DNA of 64,000 bases from Leishmania donovani (GCF_000227135.1 NC_018235.1:62001-126000), one strand, 5' to 3'. Shown: positions 30,517 through 41,455, counted from the first letter of the stretch. The notes: generated by a model from the sequence alone, not told the origin. A program made the numbers and translations.

Positions 30517-32547
30517 ATGCCGCCGCGACGAGGCAAGCAGGTCGATCTCGGTGTGTGGGGGCCGCCCCCGCCACTACCGGCATCTTCGACAAGAGCGCCG
30601 ATGCCAGCGCACGGCGGCGGTGGCGCGGCGTCGGCCGCCGGCCCTTCGCCGGCATTCCTGCAGCGCTTTGCGAACCGCACGGAGGTGATCGGCAAGGACG
30701 GTGCCCAGGCACCGCGAGGCGTGGCTGCTGCGCCGGCAAGTGCAGATGACGCTGCACCCGGAGCGCCTCCCAAGCGAAGGGCGTTAGCACCACTCCCCGG
30801 GTCGAGGAAGGCATGTAGTGGAACGCCGGGTACCGCGCCGTCGCTGTCGGCGTCTCCAGCACCGACAACGACGGCGGCCGTAAAGGATGACGCAACGAGG
30901 CCGGCGCGGATTCGCATCATGACCCCGACTGAGCGGGCCCGCCTTGACTCACGGATGCTGCCGCAAGAACAGAGACCCACGTCGTCCCCAGGTGCTGCGC
31001 CACATCGCGACTCTCGTCTCTCGCCTCCTTCCACTCCAGCGGTGTGTGCGGAGGGGAAGGCCGTGGCGAAGTGCGTTCTTGCCCCGTCCGCTGCTGCGGC
31101 CGCCGCTGCTGCCTCCTGTGTTGCTCAGGGGGACGGCAAGGTGGGGAGGTGCAGCTATCCGCTGTTGCCGTTTCGACGTGACGCAGGCCTTCGTCCATGT
31201 CCGTCCACAGCGTCGCGTGTCGGCACGCCGATGCGGTTGACGCCCATGCAGAGCCCCAGTAAGGCGTCTGCGGCCTCGTTGACAGCGCTAACTGTTTCGA
31301 CGAGCTCAGAGAGAGCCGAGCTCTTGTCAGTGCCGCAGTCCGAACACCCCATCGAGCCGCTGGGGTATCGTGAACGACCCGCGCCGACGGCTTCTGCCGC
31401 TTCTGCTGCGTCTTCAGGTCACCCACAGCACGCGGGGCCGATGAAGGTTCCGTCACCGCAGGCAACGAGGCACCATTCAGACCGATGCCGGCACTCCCGC
31501 TCGCTCGCCACTGCGACTGCGGCTGCCGGCAGCAACAAGTCGGCCACTTACAAGCCGTATTCACTGAGCTCGTACAAGACGCTCATGGCAGATGTTGCGG
31601 CGCGCAAGTCTGGCGGTCTGGGGCCCAGCGACACGGATGAGCAGCGGGCTGCGCGTGAGAAGCGCGAAAGGGCCAAGACGTACGCCAGGCATGCCGTGAA
31701 GGTAGCGCGTGCCGCTCTGGCGGGGGTGGGCTCGTGCGCTGACGAGGGCGAGGTCAACCCCGGCACCATCAACATCTCCCCCGTCTCTTCCTCCGCGCGT
31801 GCTGCCAGAGCGAGAGGCTCATCATCAGCGCGGTCGTCCTCGTCAGACGCAAGCACGACAGCTACGACTATCACTACTACTTCCACGTCCGCGTCGCGCT
31901 CGGCCTCTGCAGAATTTCCTGAGCATCGCAGGCAGCCACCGAGAGGCACACCTTGTGCAGCCCCGCCGCCACACGCGACGCCCCCACAGCACGCGATGTT
32001 GGAGCCGTCATCGTCGGCCACATCACCACGACAGCTGTCGGCTGCTGGAGTGAACGGCGGCGAGGTAGCCCCGTCCTGCTCCGGGGCAGAGAGCACCAAC
32101 GCCAAAAGCCCGAAATCGGTGCTGCCTCCGCTCTCGGCACCTCCACGCACGTCGCCAGCAGTCGCCGCCTTCGCCGTGGCGGCCGCGCCACGACGACAGA
32201 TCATGCAGGCGCGACGACGTCGCGAGCGCGCCCTGACCTACGCGCGGGAGGTGTCGCAGAAGCGCCGACGGCCAACGCCCGCGGATTTTGAGGGCGACAA
32301 CTCGGCTTGTGCGGCATCGGGCGGGGCGAAATCGCGAACCGGGCCAGTCGTCAAGAGCGGCGACACGGATGAAGATGACATGTGGCTGGGCAGGACCGCC
32401 GTCATCTCCGCTCCCGGCGCATTTCGAGGAGCCGATATGCCCGATCCGGATCGGGCCCAGCGTCTGCAGCGCCTGCTGGAGCTGGAGGCCCTGCACGCCA
32501 CGAAGAGGGAGGCCGTGGAGGGAATTCGCCGACAGCTGCGTGCGTGA
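30517..32547 (+). CDS. Low-complexity protein with PYSLxxYK and RxRAxTYA motifs
   Basis: A 676-residue protein; 30517 is the first ATG in the open frame. It begins MPPRRGKQVDLGVWGPPPPL and is mostly Ala/Ser/Pro/Arg-rich, probably disordered. Two islands stand out. At about residues 344-395, TYKPYSLSSYKTLMAD is followed by SGGLGPSDTDEQRAAREKRE and RAKTYARHAVKVAR. At about 560-590, RRQIMQARRRRERALTYARE contains a second copy of the basic helix. The C-terminus has a helix (LQRLLELEALHATKREAVE). A PYSLxxYK...GGLGP segment followed by a basic helix recalls motifs I associate with cilium-related proteins of other eukaryotes, but this is recollection without a search. A flagellar or microtubule role is a hypothesis only. 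Confidence 0.75.
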   Translation: MPPRRGKQVDLGVWGPPPPLPASSTRAPMPAHGGGGAASAAGPSPAFLQRFANRTEVIGKDGAQAPRGVAAAPASADDAAPGAPPKRRALAPLPGSRKACSGTPGTAPSLSASPAPTTTAAVKDDATRPARIRIMTPTERARLDSRMLPQEQRPTSSPGAAPHRDSRLSPPSTPAVCAEGKAVAKCVLAPSAAAAAAAASCVAQGDGKVGRCSYPLLPFRRDAGLRPCPSTASRVGTPMRLTPMQSPSKASAASLTALTVSTSSERAELLSVPQSEHPIEPLGYRERPAPTASAASAASSGHPQHAGPMKVPSPQATRHHSDRCRHSRSLATATAAAGSNKSATYKPYSLSSYKTLMADVAARKSGGLGPSDTDEQRAAREKRERAKTYARHAVKVARAALAGVGSCADEGEVNPGTINISPVSSSARAARARGSSSARSSSSDASTTATTITTTSTSASRSASAEFPEHRRQPPRGTPCAAPPPHATPPQHAMLEPSSSATSPRQLSAAGVNGGEVAPSCSGAESTNAKSPKSVLPPLSAPPRTSPAVAAFAVAAAPRRQIMQARRRRERALTYAREVSQKRRRPTPADFEGDNSACAASGGAKSRTGPVVKSGDTDEDDMWLGRTAVISAPGAFRGADMPDPDRAQRLQRLLELEALHATKREAVEGIRRQLRA

Positions 32548-33896
32548 GAAACGAGGGGAGGCCGATGACGGGGAAGCGCGCTCTGGCGTGTCTGGGACGT
32601 TAGTGGTGTCTTCTCACGGTCTCGCAAACGGACCCCTGCACCGCTTTTGGCCGCGTTGTGGCCGCCGCCGCTTCCTCGAGCGCGCCTCGGAAGCGTTCTA
32701 GCTCGGTGGCACTGCTGAAGAGGAACCATGGAGTCGTGTGTTGCCGAGGTCGTCGCAGTGACGGTGGTGAAGGGGGGCCGCCCAGGGGAGGCGCGGCGAG
32801 CCCCCACGCCTCGGGTTTTCAACTGCGGACGATGTACCAGAGGGGCCCGAAGATCGAGAAAAAAGGGCAAAAGCGTCACTGACGGTCAGCGGACGCGGAG
32901 AGCGACGACTAGAGCGCAGATGCCAACGGACCAGCGCTGTTGAGAGTTCCCGCGGCATCAACGCCGCAGTGAAGCGTGGAGCAATCCTCATGCCAGGACA
33001 AGCATGGCGCATTAAGGATGCAGCAGCGGAAGACGCAGTGCTCGAGGGGTTGCGTCTGCTTCTCGTCGGCTCTTCCTCTCCGCCTTCATCATCGTCCGCA
33101 ACGCTGACGTGGACGACGATCGCCATGCCTCTGCGCGGTGCGCACGCACAGACACACAATGCGCCCCGTGTCCCACGCTCTCCATGCATGCCTATTTCCC
33201 TTCGTTTCTTTTTTCCTTCGCGGACGTCTTTGCTTTCCCCTCCCACAGTGTGCTGCACCGCACGCCGCACAGCGTCGTGATATCTGCCGCCCTGAAGTAT
33301 TCGCTTCTCCTTTCAGGAAACGGGAGTGCACGGTGCACAAGCCAGCAGCGAGCACCGCCACCACCCAAGCATCCACGCCGACACAGCGAACCTAAAAGGT
33401 CCAACACAGCTGTGCTTGCCTTTGCCGGGGCCGGGCCGGAGGGCGGAGGAGAAGGCCACTGCATCCGTTGGCCGTCTCTCTCACGCTTCTCGCTTCTTTG
33501 CCAAAACAATCTTTTTCTTGATCGCTTCGTGACGAGGGCCGCGTCGCGCACCTGTACACGTGCGTGACCGTGCGTCGGGCCATCCGCATACCAAACATCT
33601 TCCGCTCCCTCTCTTACCTTCTCGGTCTGCTCGGGTGTGCGGGTGCCTTATCCACCGCTTTCGGCAAAACGAGAAGCATAGGCAATCGTCTGCAGCGGCG
33701 CTTCACGAGTGTGTCGCTGCTGTTTGGGAGCCCCCCCCCCCTCTCCGTTCTGCGCTCGCACACCCTCTCTGTCTGTCCCCACCCCCCTCGCCCGACATCA
33801 GCATCCCTGCCCTTTGCTGAGCTTGCGGCAGTGCTCCCTCCCCTCCCCCGCCCCGCAGGTGCTACTGTCCTCCCTCTCAGCGACGACGGCGTGTTC
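32548..33896. other. Spacer before the 33.9-kb gene (no gene seen)
   Basis: 1.35 kb. The frame that becomes coding at 33897 is open from further upstream (about 33564) but contains no ATG there and is C/T-rich, so it is treated as leader. No other gene is seen. Confidence 0.6.
33823..33880 (+). promoter_or_regulatory. Predicted spliced-leader acceptor(s) of the 33.9-kb gene
   Basis: A C-rich pyrimidine tract ends in CAG (AG 33857-33858), with a second candidate AG at 33879-33880. The first ATG downstream is 33897, giving a short leader of 16-38 bases and supporting that start. Confidence 0.55.
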
Positions 33897-36398
33897 ATGT
33901 CAGCGCGATCCAAGGACCCGGACGAGCGGCATCATGGCAGCCGTGACAGCGTGAAGGCCGCTGCCATGCGAGAGGCGCTCTGCAGTCGTATTCGCACCCT
34001 TGGCGCGTCCATCCTCGCCATCACGCAGTCCGCCATGAAGGAGGTGGAAGAGCTGGAGATGGAGTACGCTGAGCAGCAGCAGCGCCTCGCCAAGCGACAG
34101 TCGCAGCGCAAATCGAGCCCGCGTCCCGGCAAAGCAGCGGCGAAGCCATCGCAACCGCAAAGTCGCGTGCGGCGCACCTGTGGCCATGAGCCCAGGTGCA
34201 GCGCTCCGACAGGTGCCGCAGCAGCCAGCGCCGCAGACAAAAACGAGAAGCGCGCAGAGAGCAGCACTGAGGAGGACAGCAGCAGGTACACTCGTTCGCA
34301 TCTGTGGCGGGCCGATGCTGCTGTCATGGAGCTCTGCGCCGCGGCGGAGGCGAATTTCCAGCGTGCACTCGCCAACCGGGTGTCGCAGGGCCAACGGTCT
34401 CTACGGCCCGTCGTTACTGGCGAGACCGCGGACGACGCTTGTGCTGTCTGGGGCGACGACGACTGTGATAAAGGCGGTCAGCCGCGCGTGCCGCGCCACT
34501 GGCGCCGCGGTGCCCCGCTGTACGACCTTAGCAACGCCGCCATCACCTCTCAGTACGGCCGCTGCGTGGACAGGGCCGAAGTTGCGAAAGACGTGCACGA
34601 CAACGGCGCGCAACCGTCCAACACCTCCTCTGGCGCTAGGCAGAGAGACGATGGCAGCTTCGTATCGCCGGCGATAACGGCCGGTGGGGCGATACCGCTG
34701 GCGGCACGAGCACCCGCGGCCGCGTCACAGCTGTCACAGCAGGCTGAGCAGGAGGCGCTGGCCGCACTCTACATTGTGCCGGACCAACGCATAGACATCG
34801 TTGCCGCTGAGACATCGATCAATGGAGAGGTTCATGTGGAGGCGGACGGGCGTACTTCGCAGCAGCGTCAGGCGTGGTCGTCGCCCTGCTTGGCCCCGGA
34901 GCGCAGCTACTACAATGTCGTCTACATACACGAGTTAGCACATCCGCGCAAGTTGTGCGGCAGCGGCGGCAGTGGTGACGATGCGAGCCTAGGGTCGGTG
35001 CGCGGGCAGGACAAAGGTCGCACTTGCGCGCCTCAGCGCCGGCCGACTTCACGTGTGCTGCGTCGCGGCGCCACCACCTCCAGCACAGCCGCCAACAAGG
35101 CAGGCGAGGCGCCGCTCACGATCACCTCTTACGTGCAGGCAATGTACGCCGTAAACAGAACCGACGCGGCGGTGCGCAAGCCGCCTGCCAACCCAGACAT
35201 GGAAGCGACACCTCTCATGACCGCTGCTCCTGCGCTGATGAGCGGCGATACGGCGCTGGTGCAGCTCGAGCTCTGCGTTCCCGCACAGCGTTCGGGCCGC
35301 AACGGCAGCCCGCGGCTCGAGGGGGCGCCGCTGATGGCGACGGGGACAAAGCCCACTGACGTGAAGTTCTCTTCTTCCACTGCGGACCGCGTGCCTGACT
35401 CGAAAGCAGGCACGGCAGTGGCCTCGACTGTGTCCGCCGCCGCTCAGCACGACGAGGGCACCGAGACGCAGCGGCGCAGTGACAGAAAAGTTGCCGCTCC
35501 CAGCACTGTGGCGGATGCGCAGATCGTAGCGCGCATCGAATCGATCGAGGACTGGCGACGGGATCGCCACGCCGACGTCGAGGAACGCATTCGCCGTCGG
35601 CGCCGATCCTCTGTCGTGCCTGCCGGGTGGCAGGGCGAGTACTACTACTACGCGAATCCTGGAGGTGCCGCGACAAGGGCGGATGAGGTCGGCATGCCGA
35701 CGTCCTTCCCGGCATCCTCGCCAGCGCACACCGACGCGACGGCCACGACGGGCTCGAGCGGAACAGCCGATATGGCGGCGACAATAGAAAAGAATGACGC
35801 GCACCGCGGCACCCCCCATCAGCAGCAGACGCAAGGGCACCCGAGCCCTCGGCCTCTGTCACGGCCTTGCGCCGTGACAAGTCCCTCCTTGAGAGGCAAG
35901 ACGACCACGTGCACGGTGTTGCTAAGGACACGCCCACAGCTGTCGAAGCCGCTCAGCTCATGGAGCGAGCGCAAGACCGGTGCCGTGACGGATGTCTCGT
36001 GGAAGTCCAACAGCAGTGGCGCGCAGGCGCACCAACCAGCTCAGCCGTTGCATAGGACCACCGCTCGGGGTGCGATGATGGCGACGCCGACCTCGGCGGC
36101 AGCCGCTGCCGCGACGTCGACTCTCTCTTCCAAAGCTGCGCTTTACCCGCCGCTGGAGGTGGTGGTGACGAACACGTACAACTCGATTGAGTGGGCCTTC
36201 GGCGGCGCGGCCCGACGCGCGTGCACTGCGGCGCCCGACTCGGCACACGGCGAATCGCCGCTTGCGTCGGCATCGTTGCTGTGGGCCGCACACCAGAAGC
36301 GCGAGCAGGATAATGAAGAGCAGCGTCGCTGGAATGCTCGCACGCGGCAGCCGTACGGCGTGGACATTCACGCCCCGATCGATCTTCGAATCTCGTAG
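33897..36398 (+). CDS. Long low-complexity protein of unknown function
   Basis: An 833-residue protein. The N-terminus has a helical, probably coiled-coil segment (about residues 20-65, SRIRTLGASILAITQSAMKE and a Glu/Gln/Leu-rich stretch). The rest is rich in Ala, Thr, Ser, Arg and Gln with scattered ordered islands: LPGRSHLWRADAAVMELCAA-like sequence near 135-160, SYYNVVYIHELAHPRK near 340, IVARIESIEDWRRDRHADVE near 545, GEYYYYANPGG near 580, and the C-terminal VVTNTYNSIEWAFGG and QPYGVDIHAPIDLRIS. HELAH resembles HExxH only superficially, since the fourth and fifth positions give H-E-L-A-H in a loop with no third ligand visible. I do not recognise the family. It follows a similarly low-complexity gene; there is no evidence that they are paralogues. 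Confidence 0.75.
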   Translation: MSARSKDPDERHHGSRDSVKAAAMREALCSRIRTLGASILAITQSAMKEVEELEMEYAEQQQRLAKRQSQRKSSPRPGKAAAKPSQPQSRVRRTCGHEPRCSAPTGAAAASAADKNEKRAESSTEEDSSRYTRSHLWRADAAVMELCAAAEANFQRALANRVSQGQRSLRPVVTGETADDACAVWGDDDCDKGGQPRVPRHWRRGAPLYDLSNAAITSQYGRCVDRAEVAKDVHDNGAQPSNTSSGARQRDDGSFVSPAITAGGAIPLAARAPAAASQLSQQAEQEALAALYIVPDQRIDIVAAETSINGEVHVEADGRTSQQRQAWSSPCLAPERSYYNVVYIHELAHPRKLCGSGGSGDDASLGSVRGQDKGRTCAPQRRPTSRVLRRGATTSSTAANKAGEAPLTITSYVQAMYAVNRTDAAVRKPPANPDMEATPLMTAAPALMSGDTALVQLELCVPAQRSGRNGSPRLEGAPLMATGTKPTDVKFSSSTADRVPDSKAGTAVASTVSAAAQHDEGTETQRRSDRKVAAPSTVADAQIVARIESIEDWRRDRHADVEERIRRRRRSSVVPAGWQGEYYYYANPGGAATRADEVGMPTSFPASSPAHTDATATTGSSGTADMAATIEKNDAHRGTPHQQQTQGHPSPRPLSRPCAVTSPSLRGKTTTCTVLLRTRPQLSKPLSSWSERKTGAVTDVSWKSNSSGAQAHQPAQPLHRTTARGAMMATPTSAAAAAATSTLSSKAALYPPLEVVVTNTYNSIEWAFGGAARRACTAAPDSAHGESPLASASLLWAAHQKREQDNEEQRRWNARTRQPYGVDIHAPIDLRIS

Positions 36399-37848
36399 CG
36401 CCCTCGCAAGGTTCGCATCGCCGGGGGTGGAGGAGGAGGGATATGCCGCGCAAGGTGGTGTGCGCGTGTGAAAACCGCCGTGCCGCTATTTCTCGTTTTC
36501 GTGTTTTTGTGGTTGAGGACTGGTCCGTCGCTGTCGATGTGTTTCGCGGGCTCGTTCTCGCTGCTGCTGTTGTGCTTTGCTGTTTGGCTTGCGGATGTGG
36601 TGGCGGTCGTCGTCTGGGTGCCGCCTACGCGCCGAGTTTGCCATTTCAGAGCCTGGCCTAGCCCGACTGTGGAGCGCCACTGGGCATTCTAATCTTCGAC
36701 GGTTGTGGTTGCGTTGGCGCACGTACTCGTCGACCCACCGGTGCCGTCGCTTGGCGATGTGAAGGTAGTGGTGCTGGTGGTGGTGTAGTCGGTGGAGCAG
36801 ACACATGTCAGGATGCGCTTGCATTGTGGCACGTATCTAGTGTGTGTGGACGCACATGCTCATAGGTATGTGCCTCCGTTCGCCACTTCTCTTGCTCGCC
36901 TTCTCGTGGACTGACCCCGAGCATAGGCAGATGTGTCTCTATTTCTTTACACTCGACAGTAAGGCGGATGACGTGCGCGCGGCCGACTTCATCAAGCGCC
37001 GCTGATCCTGGGCAGGTGGGGGAGAGAGAAAGGGACACCAAACCGTTCACGCCCGTGCATGGGGTGCTGGCGTGACACTGTGAACATGTCCGTGAGCACA
37101 CGTCCTCATTGCTTTCTTGCCGGAGGTGCTCCCCCCTTCCACCCACCCCGCTCTCGACGCGCCATCCATCCCTCTAGCCCACCACTCCGTCCACACATGA
37201 CGCAGTTTTTGCATGTTCTTTGGTTGCCTGCTTTTGGCTGCGGCGTTGTTCGTCCTTTCCGGAATCGAAAACGTGCGGTGCCGTGCATATGTGTGCATGT
37301 GTCTTTCCCATCCAGCTCTTTGCCGTGGTGGCGGCGGCTGTCCGCGTCGTTGCTGCCTCCGCCACCGTTTATCAGGGTGCTTCTTCTCTTGCGTTTCCCT
37401 TCTCTTCTTTCAGCATTACCGTCCTCTTCATCGATCTTCCCTCGCACTTCCTTCTTTGGTGCCCTCGACAGCTCTCTGTTGATGCCTGCGTGTGCCTGGC
37501 ACCTTCGCGTTGCGCAAGGGCCGTGACCTTCACGCGGCCTTAGTCGCCCGGCTCTCCCGCCCTCAGCGTGCGTCTTCTGTAGCGCTCTGTGTGTGTGCGT
37601 GTCTCTCTCTCCTATGCGTCGTGCCGCTTGCTTCCGGACTTCCTGTCGGTCGTGGTGCGCATGGCGGTTCTCGGAGGAGAGAGAGGAGGGATGCTTGCAC
37701 CCACACCCCCGACACGATTCGCGTTGGCGTCATACCTACATTGCTTGCATCTCGAGCCTACTCGCCAGCTTCCCTCATCTCTTCTCCAGCGTTACGGCCT
37801 TTGCCCTCTCTTTCTTTCTTGTGGCTGGAACGCCCGATCAGCGTGCCG

Positions 37849-37876
37849 TGTGTGTGTGTGTGTGTATGTGTGTGTG
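37849..37876. repeat. (TG)n microsatellite, one interruption
   Basis: Alternating TG run with a single TATG interruption at about 37865. Confidence 0.9.
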
Positions 37877-38365
37877 CAAGCTAAGGCACCGAGAGGGCCA
37901 TACGTAGGCCCCACAGCAGACGGTGGCATATGAACGCACGTGGCGGTGTTGGAGTAAGGGAGGGAGACGTGCAGCTGTTGACGCACGTGCGCGCGCGGGT
38001 AGGCGGCGGAGCGAGGGGGGCCTCTCTTGAGAACATGCTTGCATACGCCTATCGGGTCTAAACAGATACCCACGAGTGCTATCCATCCCTTCGCCCACGC
38101 CCCCCCCCTCCCCCCTCCTCCCCTCAGAGCCAGCCACTCCTCCGTGTGCCACGCGCGACCGCCATCACTGACGCCATCCGCATCTTTGCTGACCCCGGCT
38201 GTTTGCTTGCCTCGCTTGTTGCTCTTGTTGCTCCTCTTCCTCTCCAGTGGCTGTATTGTCGGGACCAAGCACGCCCACACGCGCACACGCGTTGCCGATC
38301 ATGTACCTCAGCGTGCGCGTCTGCCTGTACGAGTTGTAGCTGCCGCATATCTCTTTTTTTCGGAG

Positions 38366-38382
38366 GTGTGTGTGTGTGTGTG
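38366..38382. repeat. (TG)8 microsatellite
   Basis: Perfect TG run in spacer. Confidence 0.9.
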
Positions 38383-39320
38383 GTGTTTGTGTGTGGCTCG
38401 CGTCGCGCCGTTACACTCCTCTTCGAACGTGAGGCTGCTGCAAACATGAGCACGCCGTACGTGAGAGGAAGGTCGGGTGGCGTGGAGGGAAGATGGTGAT
38501 GGCCGCTGTGACAAGCCTTCTGCGACTCCTTTTTATCGCCACCGCTCTCCTTGCGAGGCCCGACCGCACCCGCCTCCTTATCTACGCCGCTTGCCTACTC
38601 AAGGGGGAGGGGTTCCAAACACCTGAAAGGAGGAACACGGCCGCCAATCAAGGAGTCACAAGAACAGGCGCACATCCACAGAGAGAGATACGTGGGAGCC
38701 GTAGACCTGCAATGCACATGTTCGGCATTGCCCCCCCCCCCGCTCTTCCCACACGGCCGACGATGCCGCACACTGTCGGGGTCTCCACGACGTGTGTTGG
38801 GGCTGTGTTTTGGACCGCTGCACCAACCTGTCTGCCTTTCCCCTTCCATACCTCTCGCTACACGCAGAGCGGGGTGAGCATACCACCGCCATGCGCACTG
38901 GAGTGTGCACGTTGTAGCTGTGCGCAGTGAAACCTGCTCAGCTGCTCTGCTTCGATGCGCGCACGCACGCTTGCTTCTCCTTTCATGCTGTTGTGCTGCC
39001 CCTCTCCTTCTCCATCGCTTGCTCTCTGCCCTCATGCCCTAACCCCCCCCCCTCTCCACACTCAGGGCCGCCCCTTCGCCTTCCTGCGTCAATCACCGCC
39101 CCACAACCACACGTGTGCGCTGTACGAGGGGCAGGGGGCACGCACTACACGCCTCTTGTCTGTCAACTGTGTGGGCGCCGGTGGCTTCCGTTCTGAAAAC
39201 CAGCTGATCGGCTCTGCTCCACGGCTGCCATCGCCGTTCCTTCCTGTGCGTGTGCGTCTGTTGTTGTTTGTGCTTCGGTTTAGGATTTGCGTGACCACCA
39301 GCGTCCCGGTGAGCACGAGG

Positions 39321-39347
39321 GACCCCTCCGCCTCCCCCTCCCCCCAG
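39321..39347 (+). promoter_or_regulatory. Predicted spliced-leader acceptor of uL2m
   Basis: C-rich pyrimidine tract ending in CAG, with AG at 39346-39347, 92 bases before the first ATG at 39440. Confidence 0.55.
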
Positions 39348-39439
39348 CGGGCCTCCAAGTTGCTTTCGAAGACGGCGTTGTACTGCATTGTCCGCCACGG
39401 CAGCGCGTGCGTCGTGTCGTGTCGTGCCGTGTCTGTCTC

Positions 39440-40720
39440 ATGCTCCGCCGGCAACTTCACCTCTCCGCCATCGGCGGCGTGCCAGCGGCGGCGGCGGCGG
39501 TGCTTGCTGGCATAGGCCCATCCTCCGCGGCGGCCGCCACTGGCACGTTGTCGTCTTCGTCAACCCCTCTATCGGCCATGGCGAGCGTCAGTCCGCTCCT
39601 CATGCCCTGCCGTGGCGTGAAGCTCGTGAACCCCATCGGCAAGCAAGGCAGCCAGCACTACGGCCTTGAGCCGAAGCTGGAAGCGGGCAGGGACACGCAG
39701 CTGAAGCACACAGAAATGTACGACGGCTACACAGATGACTTTGGTGTCTTCAAGGAAGGTCCGCCGGTGACGCTGCGGCTCGAGTACGTGCGCTCGCCTG
39801 ATCACGGCTACTCGCAGCACATCCTGCAGAAAGATATTTGGTCGCCCTTCCAGGTCGGCGCGAACATGATGTCCTACACCCCGCTCTACTATGACTGGAA
39901 GGGGTTCTCGAGTCGCGACTACTTTGGCCACCGCAGCGGCACCAACCCAGGCAGCAAGGTGCTCCTCGGCCACTACCGCCGCGACGAGGTACGCTCGTGG
40001 GGCTACCGGATAATGGTGAATCACAAACCACAGAAACGCATCCCTAAGTGGCTCGCGTGTGTCGTGCACATCCCGCGCAAGAAGACGTTTCTCGGGTTCT
40101 TTCTGTACGCCAACGGCGCGTATGTGGCGGAGCTGCTCACGTACAAGCAGCTGCCGCGCATCATCTACAACAAGGCGTTTCAGGGGTGCTTGCCGACCAT
40201 TGGGCAGACGGTGTCGCTGACCGAGGTGACCTACGGAAAAGAGATCCACTCCGTAGAGATGTACCCGGGGCACGGTGGCGTCATCTGCCGGGCGAGCGGA
40301 ACCGCGGCTGTGGTGCTGCGCGGGTCGGAGCCGAACCTTGTCCCGCTCCTGCTGCCCTCCAAGGAGGTGCGTCTCTTCGACAGCACGTGCCACGCCGTCT
40401 TTGGCCGTCGTGCCGGCGTCATGTACAACAAGCAGCGCAACTTCAGTAAGCGCAGTATCGAGGAGAACATGCCGCACCGGCCAAAGGTGCACTCCAAAAC
40501 GAAGCGAGTGTCGAGCCACCCGGCCGGTGGCGGCAACGGCGGCTCGCCGAATCTGCTCACGCCGCTGGACTGGCGTATTCATCCGCGCAACTGCGTCAAG
40601 ACAAAGTATTGGCTCTCCGGGTACATCCTGCGGGGCCGGCAGTACAACCGCAACCAGACGGTGGCCGATCTCAAATCGAAAACGTACAGCTGGGCGAATC
40701 GCGACCCCGTGTACCGGTAG
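39440..40720 (+). CDS. Mitochondrial ribosomal protein uL2m
   Basis: A 426-residue protein; 39440 is the first ATG in the frame. The Ala/Ser-rich N-terminus (MLRRQLHLSAIGG followed by Ala runs) suits a mitochondrial presequence. The uL2 fold is visible in the C-terminal half: GVICRASGTAAVVLR, then LLLPSKEVRLFDSTCHAVFG, then the basic stretch ending in HPAGGGNGG (His360 and the Gly-rich loop), matching the order of the bacterial AGTxxxL, LPSGExR, VDHPHGGGEG elements. The Asp and second His of the bacterial loop are replaced (SSHPAGGG). Role: large-subunit protein near the peptidyl-transferase centre of the mitoribosome. The protein is longer than bacterial uL2 (about 273), with an N-terminal and a C-terminal extension (RGRQYNRNQTVADLKSKTYS), as is usual in kinetoplastids. 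Confidence 0.9.
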   Translation: MLRRQLHLSAIGGVPAAAAAVLAGIGPSSAAAATGTLSSSSTPLSAMASVSPLLMPCRGVKLVNPIGKQGSQHYGLEPKLEAGRDTQLKHTEMYDGYTDDFGVFKEGPPVTLRLEYVRSPDHGYSQHILQKDIWSPFQVGANMMSYTPLYYDWKGFSSRDYFGHRSGTNPGSKVLLGHYRRDEVRSWGYRIMVNHKPQKRIPKWLACVVHIPRKKTFLGFFLYANGAYVAELLTYKQLPRIIYNKAFQGCLPTIGQTVSLTEVTYGKEIHSVEMYPGHGGVICRASGTAAVVLRGSEPNLVPLLLPSKEVRLFDSTCHAVFGRRAGVMYNKQRNFSKRSIEENMPHRPKVHSKTKRVSSHPAGGGNGGSPNLLTPLDWRIHPRNCVKTKYWLSGYILRGRQYNRNQTVADLKSKTYSWANRDPVYR

Positions 40721-41455
40721 CGTAATGGAGGGGAGGGCGCGGATCTGCCTCGGCGTTTGCTGTCGTGCGTCGGTGCTCTTTGCCGATACGCAGCCAGGAC
40801 GCGAAGCTTGTGTGATGGGAAGAGGGAGTCGTGCCTTTGCTCGCCTCTGGGCATGTGTGCGTGGCTCTCACTCTTCGCTTCTTGGGTGGGTAGTAGCCGT
40901 CGTCTGCGTGCGTGCGCGAGTCTGCGCGCACAGGATGGTGTGTGGGCATGTGTAACGTGCGCCTGCTGCGTTAATGCGTTGTTGCATGATGAGTTGGGCA
41001 TGCGCCGGCATGCGAGGAAGAAGAACGGCATCGTAGTTGCTGAAGAGAGAAACCGGCGACGAGCCTCATCCTCTTCTCCTTGCTCCCCCGGCGAGAACGT
41101 GAGAGGGCGCGGCGGATGCGGAGCGATACACCTCCCTCCTCCCCCTTCTCCTCGGCAGAGCTGCGTGCTGCTCCTGCGGCCGCTCTCAGAACCTTGTCCG
41201 GGGCGTGCGGTGGTTACCCCGCGCGCGAGCCCACTTACCAGCGGACACTCTCGCTGGCCAACCGCCTCACCGGCTTCTCCCTTGCTCGCTCCATACCTTT
41301 CCCTCCCCTCGCGCCATCATCCTATCACCAGCCCCATACTCCTCCGCCACCAACGAAGTGCACTTTATCGAGTTCTTTGCACTGAAAGCATCGCACGACT
41401 CCACGCCTCCACTCTCTCCCTTTCCCCCAAGCACTCCAGTCCTCCCGCATTCCGA
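40721..41455. other. Spacer between uL2m and Fe-SOD (no gene seen)
   Basis: 735 bases. The right half is C/T-rich. No gene is seen. Confidence 0.55.
41401..41439 (+). promoter_or_regulatory. Predicted spliced-leader acceptor of Fe-SOD
   Basis: A CT-rich tract leads to AG at 41430-41431 and again at 41438-41439, placing the ATG at 41456 after a leader of 17-25 bases. Confidence 0.55.

Larger units (their letters stand above)
36399..39439. other. Spacer before uL2m (no gene seen)
   Basis: 3.0 kb, the second longest spacer. It contains (TG)n tracts at 37849-37876 and 38366-38382 and many C/T-rich stretches (for example 37300-37470 and 38100-38130). No supported gene. The acceptor for uL2m is near 39347. 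Confidence 0.55.

Noticed and set aside
33564..33896. Upstream extension of the 33.9-kb gene by 111 residues
   Set aside because: Begins without ATG, is Leu/Pro/Ser/Cys-rich from pyrimidine tracts, and contains two likely splice acceptors.
34915..34960. HELAH sequence in the 33.9-kb gene product as a zinc protease motif
   Set aside because: Does not match HExxH followed by a third ligand, and is surrounded by low-complexity sequence.
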